Under the pieces are notes generated by a model, which saw nothing but the letters and a program-made list of their open reading frames with translations, had not been told where the DNA came from and did not search any database. 64,000 bases of DNA from Cordylochernes scorpioides (lineage: Eukaryota; Arthropoda; Arachnida; Pseudoscorpiones; Chernetidae), in NCBI GenBank assembly GCA_030710605.1, contig CP092876.1:62124115-62188114 (forward strand). Direction: 5' to 3'. Each line of letters opens with the position of its first letter. Position 1 is the first letter of the stretch. The translations under genes and the position numbers were made by a program. Below, piece by piece: positions 10,895 to 21,777 of this stretch.

Positions 10895-11080
10895 GTCAGG
10901 TGTTGATAATAAAAATAATGAAGGCATATCCTGACCAAAAATACATGTGCTTTTTAGATGACAGAGCGCCATCTAGTGGAACAAAAATACTCTAAACGTT
11001 TATTTAACTTGCCCCGTGATATTTGGCCAACCTAATTTCTTGATAAATCAGGAAAACCTGTGCAATTGATGATTGAACAA
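10895..11080. repeat. gatggcgc-type short interspersed repeat
   Basis: It holds a cctgaccaaaaatacatgtgc block, agagcgccatctagtgga and ttcttgataaatcagga, in an order matching inverted copies at 24.95-25.08 kb and 40.40-40.56 kb. It is a short non-coding dispersed element. Confidence 0.45.
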
Positions 11081-11739
11081 ATATGTCATCGTAACTCCTG
11101 TGACTGATTCATGTTAATGTCTATATATTCGCACATTTTAATGTCGATATTTTATATTGGAATATTTTTGTAGTAATACTTATCTTTTCATCACAATAAA
11201 GACAGTAGAAGTTTGGTTTATTTGTGGAAAGAAACAATCGCTTCTTAATGTCTTTATTCATTATTAATATATCTATATAAATGAATTATAAAAATATGAA
11301 ATCTACATTTATAAACCAATGAAATGTTACCAGTTTATATTCTGGAAAGTGTGTGCTAAATAAATATGTATGCAACAGATTATGGAAATTAGAACGCAGT
11401 AATTAGCATATTTTGACATGTATATTAATGATGATAATGAATAATGAAGAATTGAATCTAAAAAAAATGAAAGTTCAGACGGATGTTTGTGACATTTCCA
11501 TATACCAACATTGCTGAATCTATCCATGATTGCAGCCCTCTTAATGGCAGTCATCAATCCAGAATTGACATCCATATGGACAAGGTACCTCGGCCGGTAT
11601 TGTGATCAGGGTGCATGCACCGATCTGATCTGTTCCATGGACAAGACATATACAAATAGGGCTTATACAAATAATAAACTGAATATCATATTTTTGGATC
11701 TCTATGCGTACTGAAAAGGGTAATTGCAGGGTATATAAA
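11081..11739. other. AT-rich, no supported gene
   Basis: An aaagacagtagaagtttg block at about 11200 is a fragment of the foldback family. Small open frames on both strands at 11327-11714 overlap each other and lack domains. Confidence 0.45.
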
Positions 11740-11762
11740 AAATCAATTCAATACAATAGTAG

Positions 11763-11828
11763 AGGGGTCTTTAGATTAATTTGGCGAAACCGCTAGGAGG
11801 TTTCACTACTGATGAGCCAACACCTCTC
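11763..11828 (+). ncRNA. Hammerhead-like foldback core, second diverged copy
   Basis: It retains GGTC, TTGGCGAAAC and ACTGATGAGCCAA in the same order as at 49133-49199. Helix II (TTGGC with GCCAA) is perfect. The outer hairpin has changed on both sides (GAGGT with ACCTC instead of GGGAGGG with CCCTCCC) yet still pairs. Helix III has one mismatch and helix I is weak. TATATAAAA lies upstream at about 11732. Confidence 0.4.
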
Positions 11829-11873
11829 ATTAAATAATTTGTATCATTGCAGTAAGGTCTGTAGAGATAATAT

Positions 11874-11877
<4 letters not shown>

Positions 11878-11914
<37 letters not shown>
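11878..11914. repeat. (TA)n microsatellite
   Basis: Uninterrupted alternating TA tract of about 37 bases. Confidence 0.95.
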
Positions 11915-11919
<5 letters not shown>

Positions 11920-12884
11920 GCAAATATAGACAGTAAAATATTGCAAAATTTCATCGAAAGAATTGTGTTTATGTGTGTTGTTGTGTGTTTTGTTAGGTGT
12001 GTGTTTGTGTTTTGTATTTTTTGTTTATATTGTTATAATGATAATAATTGACACATCTCACGAAGGAAGTCTTAATGAATATTTTCCTTAATATCTTCCA
12101 CCAAAACATTGGATTGACCAAGAATAAATTTCAAATGTAAGTAGTGCTGAAATTCAAAATAAATATTGGCTATTGATAGAATATACAAATTAGATCGAAA
12201 ATAAAATAATTGGAATATTTTGAAGAGTCAAATATGATGATAGAAAAAATATTATTATTTAATGCATTTATTCACGACAGCACACTCTCTGTATATATTA
12301 ATAAAAATAAAATATTCAAATTTTTTAAAGTGGAAAATTCATTTGGGGAACATCCGCTTAAGTAGAATATGTTTAAATCTTCTAGAATAATAAAATAATA
12401 TAAGAAACTAGAAAAGTTATGAATCTGTTATAGAATCAATTAGGGTAGATAGGCAGTTTTGTTCGTTTCCACAAAGGTTCAATGTATTTCTGCGGCTACA
12501 TTGGACTATAGAATTGTGCCAATTAACCTGCAGCAATCATTGTTTACCCACCCATTAGGTGAGAACAGTGTCAACAATGGGCATTCAGTCTAATAATTGT
12601 GGCACATTAATTAATTTTATAATTAGACCCCCTACAAATCTTATCTATCTTTAATTAACTCTCGATTTAATTGTCTTGACATCTGATGACAAATTAATTT
12701 TCTCACTTCCAATTTCTACATCTTGGATCTACCTGGAGGCAAATCGTTAAATATCACGAGTAAGTTTGTTCATTTTAATTCAGAATAGGTGAACCAAAGC
12801 TTATATAATTCTTAGAATTTCTTATTAGATTTGTGTAGGACGACAATATAGAAGAAACAATCGTATGATATTGTTACAAAGTAA
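11915..12884. other. AT-rich, nothing recognised
   Basis: GT-rich tract at 11965-12020, otherwise featureless AT-rich sequence on both strands. Confidence 0.5.
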
Positions 12885-13545
12885 TCATCGTTTTATTAAC
12901 AGAGAATCATTTTTATTTTTATATTTTGCTACTCTGTAAACTTCCCTCATTGCTTTTATTAAATTATATCATTCATAGTTTGTTTTTGCCTTAAATAAAT
13001 TTCTGTGTCATCCTGAAGTTTGTCTTTCCTAATTTTCCACGTGGTATTTTGGTAGAGATGCCAGGTAAATTAGAGAAGACAAAACTGAAGATCGCCGAGA
13101 AGACCTTGAAGTAATGGGTGCTGTGATCTACATTTTCAGCTAAAGGCTCCAGGATTTCACCGCCGTGTCAAAGCCAAGACTTCTCTCCAAGAGGAGCATG
13201 TCCTTAAAGACGATGCGACAACAACGTTACTCTTCACGCCGCAAGATAAAAGGACGCAAAAGTACTAGGGATAAAGCTCTAAGACTTCGATGGAATCCTT
13301 GGCAGAAGCACGTCAGATCCATGTCAGTATCTATAATAATTGCTAGCTGTAGGTCACAGGAGCTATGTAACAAAACATTCATCATTTTATTTACATAGTA
13401 TCATTTTTTAATGTTTATATTTTGCTACTCTTTAAACTTCCTTCATCGCTTATCTTGCATTTTATCATTCATAGTTTGTTCTTGCCTTAAATAAATTTGC
13501 TGTGTCATCCTGAAGTTTGTCTTTCCTAATTTTTCACGTGTTGAA
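12885..13545. repeat. ~160-bp direct repeats around a small insert
   Basis: Bases 12885-13048 (tatattttgctactct ... tgtcatcctgaagtttg ... ccacgtg) recur at 13375-13545. Between them lies about 330 bases of more even composition. It includes a short lysine-rich frame from ATG 13058 (MPGKLEKTKLKIAEKTLK, then stop) and a basic 77-codon frame at 13165-13398. Neither is recognisable; they could be a fragment of an inserted gene or chance. Confidence 0.55.
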
Positions 13546-13867
13546 TATTTAAAACCTATAAATATATCGTTTTTAATTAATGCATTGGCGCGCCATCTGT
13601 TAGGAAAATTCGAAACTATTATAGACGCGTATGTTTCTTTTAAAAATAGAACAATTTCTACTGCCCTTACTGCAATGGAACAAGCCCTTTTAATAATTTT
13701 TCCATTGCAGTAAGGGCAGTAGAAATTGTTTTTATTTTTTAAAATAATCATACGCGTATATATATATGACGCGCCAATGCATTAATTAAAAACGATATAT
13801 TTATAGGTTTTAAATATTCAACACGTGAAAAATTAGGGAAGACAAACTTCAGGATGACACAGCAAAT
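13495..13867. repeat. 373-bp palindromic foldback MITE
   Basis: Left arm 13495-13675 (gctgtgtcatcctgaag ... ttaatgcattggcgcgcc ... ctactgcccttactgcaatgg) is mirrored by the right arm 13705-13867, with a loop of about 30 bases. The inner box gcagtaagggcagtagaaat and the box gcgcgccaatgcatt are the family marks shared with 159-270, 23.8, 25.1 and 48.3-49.3 kb. No coding. Confidence 0.85.
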
Positions 13868-14268
13868 CGTTTTTAGTCAATTGAGTTAATTGATATCGAC
13901 GCAAAATTTAGTTTTCATAGCATTTTATTATTCAAATATTTTATATATCTTAATATGTGTGTGATATGTATTTAATGTATCAACTAAACTCAAAGGATTT
14001 ATAGGCCATAGTTGTTTATGTTTTTACATCTCCAAGTTTGAAGTTCTCTTTAGTGAGTTGTGAGTGGAATGTTATTTATCTCTTATAAATACAGGCATGT
14101 GAAACTGGAAACTAAATTTAACATAAACAGAAAGAAATATTTGCGTTGAAATTTAATTATTTAGGATAGCGTTTGATTCACAATGTTGCTCAGCTACTTT
14201 TCAATTGTTGACGATAAGTTTGAAATATATTTCATTCCTCCTTATCATCATCATATTTATAGAGGGAG
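13868..14268. other. AT-rich spacer
   Basis: No coding or repeat structure noticed between the palindrome and the PLE. Confidence 0.5.
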
Positions 14269-17176
14269 ATATGTGTAAAGTTTATACGATAATAACAAGG
14301 CGAAGGAAGACGAGTATCTTTATTGGTGCATAAGAGCGAGCTTTCGGGCAAAAGCCCTTCGACTGGCAAGATATAACGACACTATGAACGACATCGATGG
14401 CTGTAGAGAATATATACACATATTTCGCGATGGAGATGCCACCTTAGATTCAACCGTCTTTGCAAAAATGCTGATTTCATCCCGCCTTCCCTCAGGATAC
14501 ATGACCCGGTTGGCAGTTCTTTTTCAAGGCACATCCTCATAAAAACACAGCAGCAGCTGCTTAATGCAAGAATCAAAAATTGTTTCTCCAATATTAGATT
14601 CCTCACCAAGTCAATCAAAGGTCTCATAACCCTAGTTTCCCAAAAAATCACACTGGCAGATCTCTCGAAGCATATCATAAAAATCACCACCGATATCAAA
14701 TCCCAAGAAAAAATTATTCTCGACAGACACCATAAGAAACTTCTCTTTTGGAAAAAGAAATATGCTTTACCCTACACCTTCTACAGTGACCTTCGCCCAA
14801 GATCTTCAACAGTCATTAACCTGTCGGACCACCCTCTGACGCCATCGGAGACCTCACTCCTTGAGAAGGGACTGAAATACCGCATCCCCTCCAATCCCAA
14901 TCCACCAGTGATCATCAGCGCCATTGAATCATCCATCAAGTCCTTCAATCTGCAAGAGAAGTTTTCCATCAGATCTATGGTAGCTAAAAATTTATCTAGG
15001 CCCTTTCTCCCTCCCCCTAACCATCTTGAAAACACCATTACACTTAAAAAACTCAAACTTCGTAAATCAATAGTTATTACTAGGTCAGATAAAGGTGCTA
15101 ACACAGTTATATTGAATCAGGAAAGTTACATTTCAAAAATGCACAATTTACTTAGCGATGACTCCACTTTCTTACCCATCACAGACCAAACCAGCCTCTC
15201 TGTCGTTAAAGATTTCAGAACCTCACTTCTCCGACTCAAGAAATCTAAAAGCATCTCACCTGAAGAATACACCTCGTTTACCTCAAACCTCCACAGTTCA
15301 GCCTACATTTACGGCCTCCCCAAAATACATAAACCTGAAGTACCCCTCCGCCCCATCATAGCCTATCACATATCCCCCGCTTACCCTCTGGCTAAATATC
15401 TTTCCAGCTTCCTCTCCCCTCTATTAACCAATTATAATAATACCCTTTCTATTAACAGCACCCCACACTTCATTAATGAATTAACAGCTCTTAAACCAGA
15501 CCCCGCCTACACTATGTGCTCCTTCGACGTCACCTCCCTCTACCTCTGTCTTCCTCATCAGCTCATCACAGATGGCTTGACTCATTTCCTTCAATCTCAA
15601 AATGTCGATACCCACACTTCCTCAACCATAGTCCAACTTACCAAAACATGCTTAAGCATGAACACATTCTCATTCCTACAGCACCATTACAGACAGTTCA
15701 GGGGCTCCCCAATGGGCAGCCCTCTATCTACCATTATTGCCGAAATTGTCATGACTAGAATAGATAATTGGATTACTCATACCCTCCCAACAGATATCCA
15801 GTTCTGGCGCAGGTACATTGATGATGTCTTCTGTGTATGCAAAAAAGGTCGGGAGAGCTTCATACTATCAACCCTTAATAATTACAACCAAGATATTTCC
15901 TTCACTCTAGAAACTGAAACTAACCATGTTCTCCCATTCCTAGACATCTTAATTATCCGCACCCCATCCTCATTTCACACTACAGTTTATCATAAAAAAC
16001 AATGCCCCCCCTGCTACACTCATTACAATTCTCACTGCCCCACCTCCCATAAAATCAATTTTGTTAGAACTCTTACAAAAAGAATATCCACCCATTGTTC
16101 CATAGACATCTTTAAAATAATAGAAAGAAATCGCATTATAACCCAGCTCTCCATGGCTTCTTTTCCACTCTGGTTCATTAACAAATATACTTACACACCT
16201 GCAACCTCCAATCCTTCCATGACATACAGATCATTGTGTTTTCTCCCTTACTCCCCCTCCTCTGTTGATATAGCCAGAAAACTCAAATCCTATGGCATCC
16301 GTACCATATATAAAAACTCCCCGAACCTTCTTTCATCCCTCCGTCACCCTCATACTAAGTCCTCAGCTCCTCCTGCCCCCCTTCGTTCTGTGGGTGCAGT
16401 CTACTCCGTCTCATGCGAACAGTGCCCTGCCACTTACGTCGGTGAGACGGGTAGATCTGTATCCATCAGGATGACTGAACATTCCCGCAATATTTCCAGT
16501 CAAGATACCAAGTCCCTCATTTATCAACATATGCAGACCACAGGCCACACGTTCAACATCAACAGCCCCACCATACATTACAGCCACATACATATCTTAC
16601 ACCAAAGACTCATTTTAGAATCAATAGTATCCCACAAACTAAATAGCATCAATAGAAAAATAGAACTTCCAGAAGCCTATCATCCTCTCCTGTCCTTTAT
16701 TTAAACCTCCCCCTTGTATTTAACTGTAAAATATTGACCTCCCTGAAGCATGTCAAGCTCTCCTGGCCTTTATGTATAAATTTCTCTTTTATATACTTGA
16801 TATCCCATTGCAGCCATATATTATTCCTCATTAATATTTCTTTCCTTCAGCTAATGTTCTGGCATCTCTTCTATTACCCTATAGGATTTCTATTTCATTT
16901 TTTCCATTTTTATTTTTTACCTCTCATTTTTACAAATAGTTAAATTGCCCATTTGCATGCTTTTTTCTATATTTATGTAAATTAATATGTGTATATATTC
17001 TCTACAGCCATCGATGTCGTTCATAGTGTCGTTATATATTGCCAGTCGAAGGGCTTTTGCCCGAAAGCTCGCTCTTATGCACCAATAAAGATACTCGTCT
17101 TCCTTCGCCTTGTTATTATCGTATAAGTTCATTCCAGGAAGAATTACTCTACTATTATTCTAAATATGTGTAAAGT
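14269..17176 (+). mobile_element. Complete Penelope-like element (PLE)
   Basis: 143-bp inverted terminal repeats, differing at one base noticed, lie at 14282-14424 and 16984-17126. They enclose one large RT/GIY-YIG ORF. A 37-nt unique tail (17127-17163) follows the right repeat. The whole is bounded by the 13-bp direct repeat atatgtgtaaagt at 14269-14281 and 17164-17176, taken as the target duplication. The terminal box aagctttcgggc/agctttcgggc with a nearby gcccttc is shared with the PLE at 43.1 kb. Confidence 0.88.
14407..16704 (+). CDS. PLE reverse transcriptase with GIY-YIG endonuclease
   Basis: Continuous open frame of about 765 codons from just after the TAG at 14404-14406. No ATG occurs near its left end. 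The GTG at 14908 is internal, because PLE-like sequence (a DKGANTV block and about 160 codons before it) lies upstream, so the true start may be non-ATG or follow an intron. RT motifs: YGLPKIHK, SFDVTSLY (motif A aspartate), MGSPLS and YIDD (motif C). The C-terminal GIY-YIG nuclease is seen as VYSVSCEQC then YVGETGR, followed by the NSINRKIELPE end typical of PLEs. The enzyme copies RNA primed from nicked chromosomal DNA. No stop or frameshift was found, so it may be active. Confidence 0.85.
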   Translation, partial: RIYTHISRWRCHLRFNRLCKNADFIPPSLRIHDPVGSSFSRHILIKTQQQLLNARIKNCFSNIRFLTKSIKGLITLVSQKITLADLSKHIIKITTDIKSQEKIILDRHHKKLLFWKKKYALPYTFYSDLRPRSSTVINLSDHPLTPSETSLLEKGLKYRIPSNPNPPVIISAIESSIKSFNLQEKFSIRSMVAKNLSRPFLPPPNHLENTITLKKLKLRKSIVITRSDKGANTVILNQESYISKMHNLLSDDSTFLPITDQTSLSVVKDFRTSLLRLKKSKSISPEEYTSFTSNLHSSAYIYGLPKIHKPEVPLRPIIAYHISPAYPLAKYLSSFLSPLLTNYNNTLSINSTPHFINELTALKPDPAYTMCSFDVTSLYLCLPHQLITDGLTHFLQSQNVDTHTSSTIVQLTKTCLSMNTFSFLQHHYRQFRGSPMGSPLSTIIAEIVMTRIDNWITHTLPTDIQFWRRYIDDVFCVCKKGRESFILSTLNNYNQDISFTLETETNHVLPFLDILIIRTPSSFHTTVYHKKQCPPCYTHYNSHCPTSHKINFVRTLTKRISTHCSIDIFKIIERNRIITQLSMASFPLWFINKYTYTPATSNPSMTYRSLCFLPYSPSSVDIARKLKSYGIRTIYKNSPNLLSSLRHPHTKSSAPPAPLRSVGAVYSVSCEQCPATYVGETGRSVSIRMTEHSRNISSQDTKSLIYQHMQTTGHTFNINSPTIHYSHIHILHQRLILESIVSHKLNSINRKIELPEAYHPLLSFI

Positions 17177-17405
17177 GTTGAGAGGTTATGATATATAAAA
17201 AAGGTCACCTTTCTTGTCAGAAAAAAAAGCCAAATCTATGAGTATTGCGCACATGTCGTTATCTTTTCTTTATTATTCAAGATAATGTATTTATCCAATT
17301 ATAAATTTAAAAAAATATTCGTTGATTGTATTCCGACAGATGGCGTAAGCCATCAGCAATTTTCCTTTGCGCGATCAGTTTTTCCCTATTTCTTTAATAT
17401 ATGTA

Positions 17406-18729
17406 CGAGGTGTGTTCAGAAAGTATCGCGACTTTTGTGTTTTTTTCAAAAATTATTTATATTATTCATTAATACCTATTTTGTCCCCTTCAAAGTAATC
17501 CCCATGAGATATTATATACTTGTGCCAACGGTTTTTCCAATCTTCGAAGCACTTCAAAAAATCATTTAAAAAAAATATTTTTCAGCTCCTCCTTCGATTC
17601 CGTCTTCATCTCGTCAAGTGTAGCGTAACGTCGTCCTTTCATGGGCCTCTTCAGTTTAGGGAACAATAAAAAGTCACAGGGGGCCAGATCTGGGGAATAC
17701 GGTGGCTGCGGCATCATTAATGTGTTGTTTTTGGCCAAAAAGTCGCGCACAAGCAACGATGTGTGAGCAGGGGCGTTATCGTGGTGCAAAAGCCAATTTT
17801 TGTTCTTCCACAAATCCGGGCGTTTCTGGCGGATTGCTTCGCGCAAATTGCGCATAACTTGCAGGTAATATTCCCTATTGACCGTTCTACCCTGGGGCAA
17901 GATTTCATGATGCACCACGCCCCTGCAATCGAAGAAAACTGTCAGCAAAACTTTCACATTCGACCGAACTTGGCGCGCTTTTTTCGGTCTTGGTTCGTGC
18001 GGCAGCTTCCATTGAGATGATTGAGCTTTGATTTCCACGTCATAACCATAAACCCACGCTTCGTCACCAGTTATGACCCTCTGGAGCAAATTTGGGTCGT
18101 CGCGGACAGAGTCCAACATCTCATTAGCAATGTTCATGCGATGCTGTTTTTGGTCGCAATTGAGCAATTTTGGTACGAATTTCGCGGCGACCCGTCTCAT
18201 GTCCAAATCATTGATAAAAATCGAATAGCACGAGCCAATCGATATGTTAAGGTCCTCAGTACTTCTCTAATGGTGATTCGACGATTGGCCAATATCATTT
18301 TCTCCACTTCATTAATTTTTTCGTCTGTTGTTGAAGTGCTCGGGGGTCTGGCACGCTCTTCGTCGTTCACATCTTCTCGGCCTTCTGAGAACATTTTGTA
18401 CCACCGATAAACGTTGCTTCGGTCCAAGGTAGCTTCTCCGTATACCACAGTCAACATTCGGAATGCATCCGCGCAATCAATTTCGTTTTTCATACAAAAT
18501 TTGATACAGGTTCTTTGGTCCATTTTTTTTAATAGGTAAAAATCGAAGACGATCCAAAACACCTGCAAGCAAAGCAGCTGTCAACAATTAAGTGAACATT
18601 CAAAATGGCCGAGCTTGTCGGCATAAGTGAGAGACATGAGTACCAACATAAAGCCACAAAAAGATCGAAATTCGAATATACGTAACCCGCGAAAATTCAA
18701 AAGTCGCGATACCTTTTGAACACACCTCG
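17406..18729 (-). mobile_element. mariner element, TIRs and TA duplication
   Basis: Terminal inverted repeats CGAGGTGTGTTCA... at 17406 and its complement ending at 18729 are flanked by TA at 17404-17405 and 18730-18731. Length 1324 bp is normal for mariner. A second, deleted copy of the same family lies at 27.77 kb in the opposite orientation. Confidence 0.93.
17562..18523 (-). pseudogene. mariner transposase, one frameshift
   Basis: Starts MDQRTCIKFC at 18523. An N-terminal helix-turn-helix region is followed by a frameshift near 18197-18206, then the catalytic domain. The DD34D triad is visible: ITGDEAWVYGYD (first D), HHDNAPAHTS (second D) and YSPDLAPCDF (third D). Total length is about 320 codons, close to the family norm of about 345. 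The transposase would cut and paste the element at TA. The single frameshift is the only obvious lesion. The upstream frame drifts into unrelated residues after NRRITIREV. Confidence 0.88.
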
Positions 18730-18731
18730 TA

Positions 18732-19520
18732 TATAAACTATTATAGTTTTGTGTCCAATTTTAATCACTTATGGAACATAATATTAAATAATTAAATATT
18801 AAATTCTTATAGATAGCATTTTCTATAAACTATTTAAAATAATCTAAGCTTATAATGTGAATATATAATTAATTTTGTTTTTGTATTTTTTCTAGATATA
18901 TAAAATAGTCATTATATTGGAAACCTAAAGAGGATTTAGCATATATATATCATCTATTTCATTAATATAGTAACATATTATGCATGATATAATGCTCTTT
19001 ATATATTTTAATTAATGATTCATAATAAAGAAAGAATTTAAAACACATCTGGATTTTCTAAATTAAGCACCAAAAGAATGAACGTACAAACATTATAAAA
19101 ACATGCTATTTACTGCCGAGATAGTCATATACGTGTATAAAAATATAAATAACACAGAGTAATATTAATTTACATGAAATATATTCCGTATAACATATAT
19201 AAATATAATAAATTCCAGAATTAACGATATTTTAAGATTTAGAATTTAAAATCCCTTCAAAAGGATGCATGCCATATTTACCTTTGAGAACTTCAGAAAA
19301 AAAAGGGTAAGCGGATTACATGGATGCTGCTGAGAGCTCAATTAATTAATTATCTTTTAGAAAATCTCTCTTATGTTTTTTTTTTTTGTATGTGCATGTG
19401 AAAATTTTGAATTTTTACATTCCTAACTAGCTATGCTGGTTATGATAGCCTCTATATCTCTGAAGACTTTGTATATATTTTATATATATGTAAATTTATC
19501 AATTATTTTTATCTATTTAT
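18732..19520. other. AT-rich, nothing recognised
   Basis: Very AT-rich with no coding signal on either strand. Confidence 0.55.
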
Positions 19521-19650
19521 TATCCATTTTTTCCTATATTTATCATTATATAATCATATTTATATTTATTCTGTATTTAACACTATATAATATTATATGT
19601 AGATTGAAATAAATCAGTTTCAATTTCAATCTCTTTCTCTCTTTGTATAT
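19521..19650. repeat. Dispersed repeat ending in a CT microsatellite
   Basis: The block tatttatcattatataat ... ctgtatttaac ... aaatcagtttcaa ... tctctttctctct is shared with 20.13-20.21, 21.96-22.04/23.46-23.5 (opposite strand) and 32.47-32.60 kb. It looks like the 3' end of a short interspersed element. Confidence 0.6.
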
Positions 19651-19656
19651 ATTATA

Positions 19657-20028
19657 CTAGACGAATGACCCGGGCAACGCCCGGGTTTACCCGATTAAAT
19701 GTTTTATTCAAAAACTCTTCGTTACAATTATAAATTGGAGCCGTGGATGTCACTCTTGTGAAACGTCCCGCTCCAAATTTTACATGTACATTAGGTCAGC
19801 TGATATTACCTCCCATCTTCACCGCTAGAGGCGCTGCTCGCGAGCTAAGTAGAATAATTTGAATATATAGTTTTAATAATTGATTTATTATTTTTTAAAA
19901 TAGCCTATCGTCTTCCCCGTATTTATTTACCTATGTATGGAAATTTTGGTTTGAATTAGTGAACTACTGCGAATTTGTATACAGGACATACAAACAAACA
20001 TACAAACATTCATTTTTATATATATAGA
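19657..20028 (-). mobile_element. Non-autonomous Helitron-like element
   Basis: On the minus strand it runs from TCTATATATATAAAAATG (20028) to the hairpin CCCGGGCGTTGCCCGGG, then TCATTCGT and CTAG (19657-19660) followed by host T. The 372-bp element is non-coding and matches 2161-2518 at both ends. The base before TC is T rather than the expected A. Confidence 0.65.
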
Positions 20029-20424
20029 ATATATTAAAATAATTAAAAATTAAGATTTTTTGTTCTGTAAAAATAAACATTTATAGTAAAACTTGTTAAA
20101 CGTCGTTCTATAATCTTATTTATTCACATTCATTAAATTTTGTATTTATTCTTAGATGAACATTGAAATAAGGTAGTTTGAATCTCAATCTCTCTCTCTC
20201 ACTGGTGAAGGATTTTGAAGTAAGAAATAAATATAATTTTATGCTAAGGAATTGATATATGTCATAGTTAAAAGAACTCAGAGCGGACGCTAGGAATGTT
20301 ATTTGAAAAATATGTAAATAACTAATTTTAAAGAATATTTAATTGTTTATAACAATTGTAGCTTTTTATTATTTGAAAGAAAGATTTACATATAATACAC
20401 TGTCATCGTGATTGAGTAAGTATG
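20029..20424. other. AT-rich spacer
   Basis: Contains a partial copy of the CT-tailed repeat at about 20125-20205. No gene. Confidence 0.5.
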
Positions 20425-20473
20425 AATAAATCTGATGCACTAGCGCGCCATCTGTTATCAAAATTCAAAACTA

Positions 20474-21777
20474 CAAGGTATGTCCCATAAGTTCCCGGAC
20501 TTGGTCCATAAAAAAAAGGTAAGATTTTTAATTTTTTTTTTTTATTAAAACTTTTCAAAGTAATCCCCCCTTGCTTCAACGCACCAGCGCCATCGTTTCT
20601 CCCAATTGTCGAAACAGTTTTTATTAGCCACTTTTGGAATGCTCTTCAATGCTAACGGCGATTTTTCTATTATGTCATCCCTGGTGTCAAAATGTCTTCC
20701 TTTTAGAACTGCTTTAAGTTTGGGGAACAGGAAAAAGTCATTTGGTGCGATGACTGGGAAATAGGGTGGTTGAAGTAAGATTTGTGTCCCGTTTTTCGCC
20801 AAAAAGCTAGTCATCAAGTGCGCTGTGTGAGGGCGAGCATTGTCATGGTGTAGGATCCAGCCACCATTAGTCCATTTTTCTGGCCTTTTTTTTTCGAATC
20901 GCTTCCCTTAGACGGCGAAGAATGCCCAAATACATATCCTTGATAACTGTTTGGCCTGCAGGAAGATACTCGTGATGAAAAATGCCCTTTTTATCCAAAA
21001 AAGCGACCAGCAAAACCTTGTTTCTGGATTTCAATAATCTGGATTTTTTGGGTCTAAGCTCACCCTGACATCTCCACTCGGCAGAGTTATGCTTGGTTTC
21101 AGGATCATAGCCATAGACCCATGTCTCGTAGCCTGTGATTATCTTGTCTTTCCATTCCGGATCCGTTCTTGTCATTTCCAACATGTCCTCACAGGTTGCA
21201 AGCCGACACAGTTTTTGCTCATTAGTGAGGAATCTTGGGATGAATTTTGCAGGAGTCTTTTTGATTTGGTTACGATCCTTCCAATCGTTGTTTTAGAGAT
21301 GCCTGTGTCTTGCTCTAGCTCCAGCGAAGTGGTTCGAGGATTTTCTTTTATCAAATCGGTGATTTTTTGCACATTTTCATCATTCCTTTGAAATTTTTGG
21401 GCGTCCTTGACGAAGATCATCTTCAATGGAAATTCTGCCAGCTTTAAATCTAGAATGCCATTCAAAAACAATTGTTCTCTTTGGGGAATGCTTTATTAAG
21501 CATTTAAAAAGTTTCGGTTGCTGATATTTGAAGTTTCACACAAAATTCTATGCAAATCCTCTGCTTCAATTTTCGTTCCATCGTAAAATCGCCGCAGCGC
21601 TATGTGTAACCTTTAAATAAATTAGAATAACTTTGGGGCGCGTGCACGTACCGCCTCGATATTGGTACCACCGTGTAGCCAGATATTTTTTCTATAATAA
21701 ACAGTCAAATTCATTTACATTTTTCATTTATTTATTTTTTTATGGACCCAGTCCGGGAACTTATGGGACATACCTTG
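20474..21777 (-). mobile_element. Second mariner family, nested in a foldback repeat
   Basis: Terminal repeats caaggtatgtcccataagtt at 20474 and the inverse ending at 21777 are flanked by TA on both sides. Length is 1304 bp. The termini and protein differ from the 17.4-kb mariner, so it is a separate family. Confidence 0.92.
20545..21581 (-). pseudogene. mariner transposase with first catalytic Asp lost
   Basis: The likely start is MERKLKQRICIEFC at 21581, followed by stops and frameshifts through the DNA-binding half (a GISKTTIGRIV helix-turn-helix is visible at about 21.3 kb). The catalytic half reads ITGYETWVYGYD where the family has ITGDE, so the first catalytic aspartate is tyrosine. 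HHDNARPHTA follows with the second aspartate. The third motif reads YFPVIAPNDFFLFP, altered at SPDL but keeping the catalytic aspartate. The multiple lesions show an old, dead copy. Confidence 0.85.

Noticed and set aside
11878..11914. Origin or promoter signal in the TA tract
   Set aside because: A simple microsatellite explains it and nothing transcribed is seen next to it.
14320..15104. Minus-strand frames opposite the PLE ORF
   Set aside because: They are shadows of the plus-strand RT frame, which has clear motifs.
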